Origin: Bdellovibrio sp.
Lineage (GTDB): Bacteria > Bdellovibrionota > Bdellovibrionia > Bdellovibrionales > Bdellovibrionaceae
Direction: 5' to 3'
Assembly (NCBI GenBank): GCA_003176075.1
Contig: PSRN01000162.1
Coordinates: forward strand, 1 to 7,044
Length of the DNA stretch: 7,044 bases
Of the stretch, positions 4,697 through 7,044 are shown one piece after another (position 1 is the first letter of the stretch; each line of letters begins with the position of its first letter). Both the position numbers and the translations under genes were made by a program. The notes below the pieces were generated by a model. The model did no database searches, was not told the DNA's origin, and saw only the letters and a program-made list of their open reading frames with translations.

Positions 4697-6985
4697 TTAA
4701 ATTTTAACTGTAATAGCGGCTCCGCCGCCCACGCTCACGGCCACTCCGCCAATAACGATCTCTTGGTAGGGGGGCCGATAGCTACCCGTCTGTCGCAGGC
4801 AAAGGCTCGCCTTCTCATCCCCCCGCTGATACGAGAGCTGCCCCTCAATACGAAGCTCGTGCTTCACCGGCCAGCTCAGTCCGTCGTCGTCCTCAAAACA
4901 GAAGCGGAAGTCCTCACGGCAAGCTTTCGAAGGATAGATGCGAAACTCTAAAGACTTGCTATTGTCCACCGGCAAAGCAATGGGAAGAAAAGAATTCCCG
5001 CGAACGAACATAGGAATGCTTTCCAAATTCACCGGCACTTCCAGAAAACCCCCTCCGGCATGCCACTGCTGCGTATGGAAATTAAACCAGCCCTCCTTAT
5101 TGCGCGGCAGGTATACTCGCAAGACATCAATTCCCGGATCCAAAACGTTGGCCACCAGGAGATTGGGTCCGACCATGAATTGACCAGTCACCGCGAAAGT
5201 TTTCGGATCGTCCTCGAAATCATAAAAAAGCGGTCGCAAAAAAGGCACGAAGTCTTGATGGGTTTGTCTGAGTAGCTGGTAAAAGTAAGGCCGCAAACTT
5301 TCGCGCAACCTGAAGGCGGCGCGAATTTGCGGCAGGATCTCCGGATACATCCAAGGCTCGTTGGCCACACCGCCCTCTTTCCAGGAGTGAATCACAAAAC
5401 GGGGATAAAAAATCCCGTGTTGAATCCATCGCAGAAAAAGTTCAGGCTCGGGCTTGGGACCCGCAAATCCGCCAATATCATGGCCGGTGTTGGCGACACC
5501 TGAAAGCGACAGATTCAGGGCCATCGCCAGATTGTACCTCAGGGTCGGCCAAGCGCTGAAGTTGTCACCCGACCAAGTTTGGGCATATCGTTGCAGTCCA
5601 GGCATTCCACTGCGTGAGACGACGAAAGCCCGCTCATCCGGCCGAGCTTGCGCCAAAGCCGCCCGTGAACTGATCGCCATCAGTAAAGTCTGGATGGGTC
5701 GACCCCATTTGATGGGCCAGGGCTCGCCTTCGCCATGGCAAAGAGCTTCGTCGTCCCAGATCTCATATTCATTGTTGTCATTCCAAAGAGCATCAATACC
5801 AAATTTTAAGAGCTGCTCCTGGATGTGGCTTTGCCAGAACGCGCGGGCGCGGGGATTGGAAAAATCAAGGTGCGATCCTTCGCCATCCCAAAAGAAAGAC
5901 CTCTCTGGTTGGCCTTGCTCTGACTCTTTCACAAAGAGTCCCTCGGTTTCAGCTTTTTGATAAAGCGGATGATCGAGTAAAAAAGCCGGCTTGATATTGG
6001 GAATCAGCCGCAGGCCGGCTGTCCGGAACTGCCCGACCAGCGCCGCCGGATCGGGAAATTTATCGCGGTTCCAATGAAAGACATAGCGGCGTTTGCCCAT
6101 GGACGTGTAACCGCTCGAAAGATGAAAGGACTCGCAAGGGATGCGGTGCTGACGGAGATCCTGTAAGAAACCGCTCAATTTGGCCGCTGCATTCGCTGGC
6201 TCCGTATAGGCCATGCTGGAACCGGAATAGCCCAGCGACCACTTCGGCGCCAGAAACGGCCGTCCGGTCAGGCGAGTGAATTGCTGGCTCACCTCGCGAA
6301 CGGAAGAGGCAAAAATAAAATAGCAGTCCAAATCACCCGCCTCGCACATGTAAGAAAAAAATGCGGGGTGATAGTTGTCGATTTCCCGCCCGAAATCAAA
6401 AGTGGAAGTCGAAAAATTATCGTAAAAGACGCCCGTCGAAAAATTCTGACTGCGGTAAATATAAAAGGGGAAATGCTTGTAAAGAGGATCGGTTTTTTCA
6501 GCGTCGTAGCCCATGGCATCGACGTTGCGCATTTCAAACTTCATTCCGCGCTTGTCGAGGCCCCCGGTCTTTTCACCGAGGCCAAAGAATTGGGCATCGG
6601 CGGCCATGCCGTGAAAATGCCAGAAACGTTCACCGCGCGGCAACCAGGCCAGAGCTCCCGTCGGGCGCTCGGCCAACACCCGCTTTCCTTGCCAGAACCA
6701 CTCCAGGTAATAGGGTGAGCGGTGAACCAGAACTTCCACCTCAGGGCTGTTGACCCGCCAACCGGCCGGCAAGGCGGGCGCCAAGGCGGGCGCCAAAGCT
6801 GACGGCTGCCCTCCCCCCCAAACCTCTTCGGTTTGCAGATCCACTTCACTAAAGCCAGTCAATGAGTCCCGTGTCCTTCCTGCCGGCGGGACATCCTGAT
6901 CATTCCATGCGATGGACCAGGTCCGGGGCCACTCAAACCGGTCTCCCCGTTTGACGGAGAGACGAAAAATATTTCCTGACTGCAA
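4697..6985 (-). CDS. Glycoside hydrolase family 31 protein (alpha-glucosidase-like)
   Basis: 762 residues, a normal length for bacterial GH31. These enzymes cleave, or transfer from, alpha-linked glycosides with retention of configuration. The N-terminal beta-sandwich (about 1-240) carries FGLGEKTGGLDKRG (134-147), the typical GH31 'GLGE' loop. The TIM barrel (about 245-590) has the nucleophile Asp403 in WNDNNEYE (401-408) and the acid/base Asp474 in WSGDN (471-475). The 71-residue spacing is normal. RFVIHSW (529-535) matches the substrate-binding His region. A C-terminal beta domain (about 600-762) follows. The nucleophile motif reads NDNNE rather than the common DMNE. There is no signal peptide, so it is probably cytoplasmic. 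The start is TTG at 6985: TGA at 7012-7010 closes the frame upstream and no ATG occurs before residue 148. The nearest strong Shine-Dalgarno, GGAGG (7008-7004), is 18 nt away, so the start is not firm. An Ala/Pro linker (63-73) is encoded by a 12-bp tandem repeat. Family confident; substrate unknown. Confidence 0.95.
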   Translation of the reverse strand: MQSGNIFRLSVKRGDRFEWPRTWSIAWNDQDVPPAGRTRDSLTGFSEVDLQTEEVWGGGQPSALAPALAPALPAGWRVNSPEVEVLVHRSPYYLEWFWQGKRVLAERPTGALAWLPRGERFWHFHGMAADAQFFGLGEKTGGLDKRGMKFEMRNVDAMGYDAEKTDPLYKHFPFYIYRSQNFSTGVFYDNFSTSTFDFGREIDNYHPAFFSYMCEAGDLDCYFIFASSVREVSQQFTRLTGRPFLAPKWSLGYSGSSMAYTEPANAAAKLSGFLQDLRQHRIPCESFHLSSGYTSMGKRRYVFHWNRDKFPDPAALVGQFRTAGLRLIPNIKPAFLLDHPLYQKAETEGLFVKESEQGQPERSFFWDGEGSHLDFSNPRARAFWQSHIQEQLLKFGIDALWNDNNEYEIWDDEALCHGEGEPWPIKWGRPIQTLLMAISSRAALAQARPDERAFVVSRSGMPGLQRYAQTWSGDNFSAWPTLRYNLAMALNLSLSGVANTGHDIGGFAGPKPEPELFLRWIQHGIFYPRFVIHSWKEGGVANEPWMYPEILPQIRAAFRLRESLRPYFYQLLRQTHQDFVPFLRPLFYDFEDDPKTFAVTGQFMVGPNLLVANVLDPGIDVLRVYLPRNKEGWFNFHTQQWHAGGGFLEVPVNLESIPMFVRGNSFLPIALPVDNSKSLEFRIYPSKACREDFRFCFEDDDGLSWPVKHELRIEGQLSYQRGDEKASLCLRQTGSYRPPYQEIVIGGVAVSVGGGAAITVKI
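6771..6794. repeat. 12-bp tandem repeat, two units, in the GH31 N-terminal domain
   Basis: The unit AAGGCGGGCGCC occurs twice head to tail and is followed by the first bases of a third. On the minus strand it encodes the ALAP/ALAP stretch (residues 63-70 of the GH31 protein) between two beta segments. Twelve bases is four codons, so copy-number change by slippage would keep the reading frame and only lengthen or shorten the linker. Confidence 0.8.
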
Positions 6986-6989
6986 TTTC

Positions 6990-7043
6990 TCAGCGCAACT
7001 TTTCCTCCATCATGAACTCGTAAGGTGTCATCCAGTCAAGACA
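6990..7043 (-). CDS. C-terminal tail of a probable DDE integrase/transposase (partial, runs off the right edge)
   Basis: Reading the minus strand inward from the right edge, one frame is open for 17 codons and ends in TGA at 6992-6990. The peptide is CLDWMTPYEFMMEEKLR. It resembles the extreme C-terminus of integrase-core transposases of the IS30/IS481/IS3 type, where an Arg/His-rich stretch is followed by 'L-x-(W/Y)-x-TP-(Y/x)-E' and a short charged tail. Only this tail is visible, so the DDE residues cannot be checked and no family can be named. The gene ends four bases before the TTG start of the GH31 gene, so the two either belong to one transcript or an insertion has landed directly against the GH31 gene. 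A chance similarity of a short peptide cannot be excluded. Confidence 0.4.
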   Translation of the reverse strand, partial: CLDWMTPYEFMMEEKLR

Positions 7044-7044
7044 T

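Noticed and set aside
6005..6021. Perfect six-pair palindrome CAGCCG-CAGGC-CGGCTG
   Set aside because: It sits inside well-conserved GH31 barrel coding sequence, has no second copy in the window and is explained by codon choice.

Overview
The window is a compact bacterial segment of about 7 kb and medium GC. Every supportable gene lies on the minus strand, so the genes are described from right (7044) to left (1). The small exported protein with a classic Sec signal peptide, a second long protein with an apparent export signal, and the GT-C-like membrane enzyme point to a Gram-negative, perhaps a Bdellovibrionota-like or similar environmental lineage. No gene fixes the taxonomy, so this placement is weak.

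Layout, right to left. (1) 7043-6990: the last 17 codons of a gene entering from the right edge, resembling the C-terminal tail of DDE integrase/transposases. (2) 6985-4697: a full-length, apparently cytoplasmic GH31 alpha-glycosidase with recognisable nucleophile and acid/base motifs and a TTG start. (3) 4696-4520: a spacer with a 20-bp-period direct repeat. (4) 4519-2606: a polytopic membrane protein resembling GT-C glycosyltransferases. (5) 2494-2201: a four-cysteine exported mini-protein with its own predicted promoter. (6) 2006-216: a long orphan protein with an export-like N-terminus, an Arg/Pro-rich linker, a helical middle and a C-terminal domain that looks like a catalytically dead nuclease fold. 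(7) 183-1: the remnant of an addiction-module antitoxin whose start and reading frame both look damaged.

The most unusual signal is a set of short GC-rich palindromic elements scattered among these ordinary genes. A 53-bp element with two nested hairpins is present twice in the same orientation (2718-2770 and 4405-4457, one mismatch, located in a hairpin loop). The copies sit at the two ends of the membrane-protein gene and are translated in two different frames: one becomes part of the basic N-terminal segment, the other starts a C-terminal extension of about 58 residues. A sequence-unrelated but similarly built double hairpin lies in the predicted leader of the 2006-216 gene, and another pair of adjacent hairpins encodes the Arg/Pro-rich linker just after that protein's signal segment. 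Together they suggest palindromic elements that tolerate insertion into open frames, comparable in behaviour to the Rickettsia palindromic elements. This is inference from one window.

The GH31 enzyme and the membrane protein are consecutive and may act on related glycans, but nothing else supports a shared pathway. The possible transposase tail and the broken antitoxin at the two edges mark the segment as flanked by accessory DNA.
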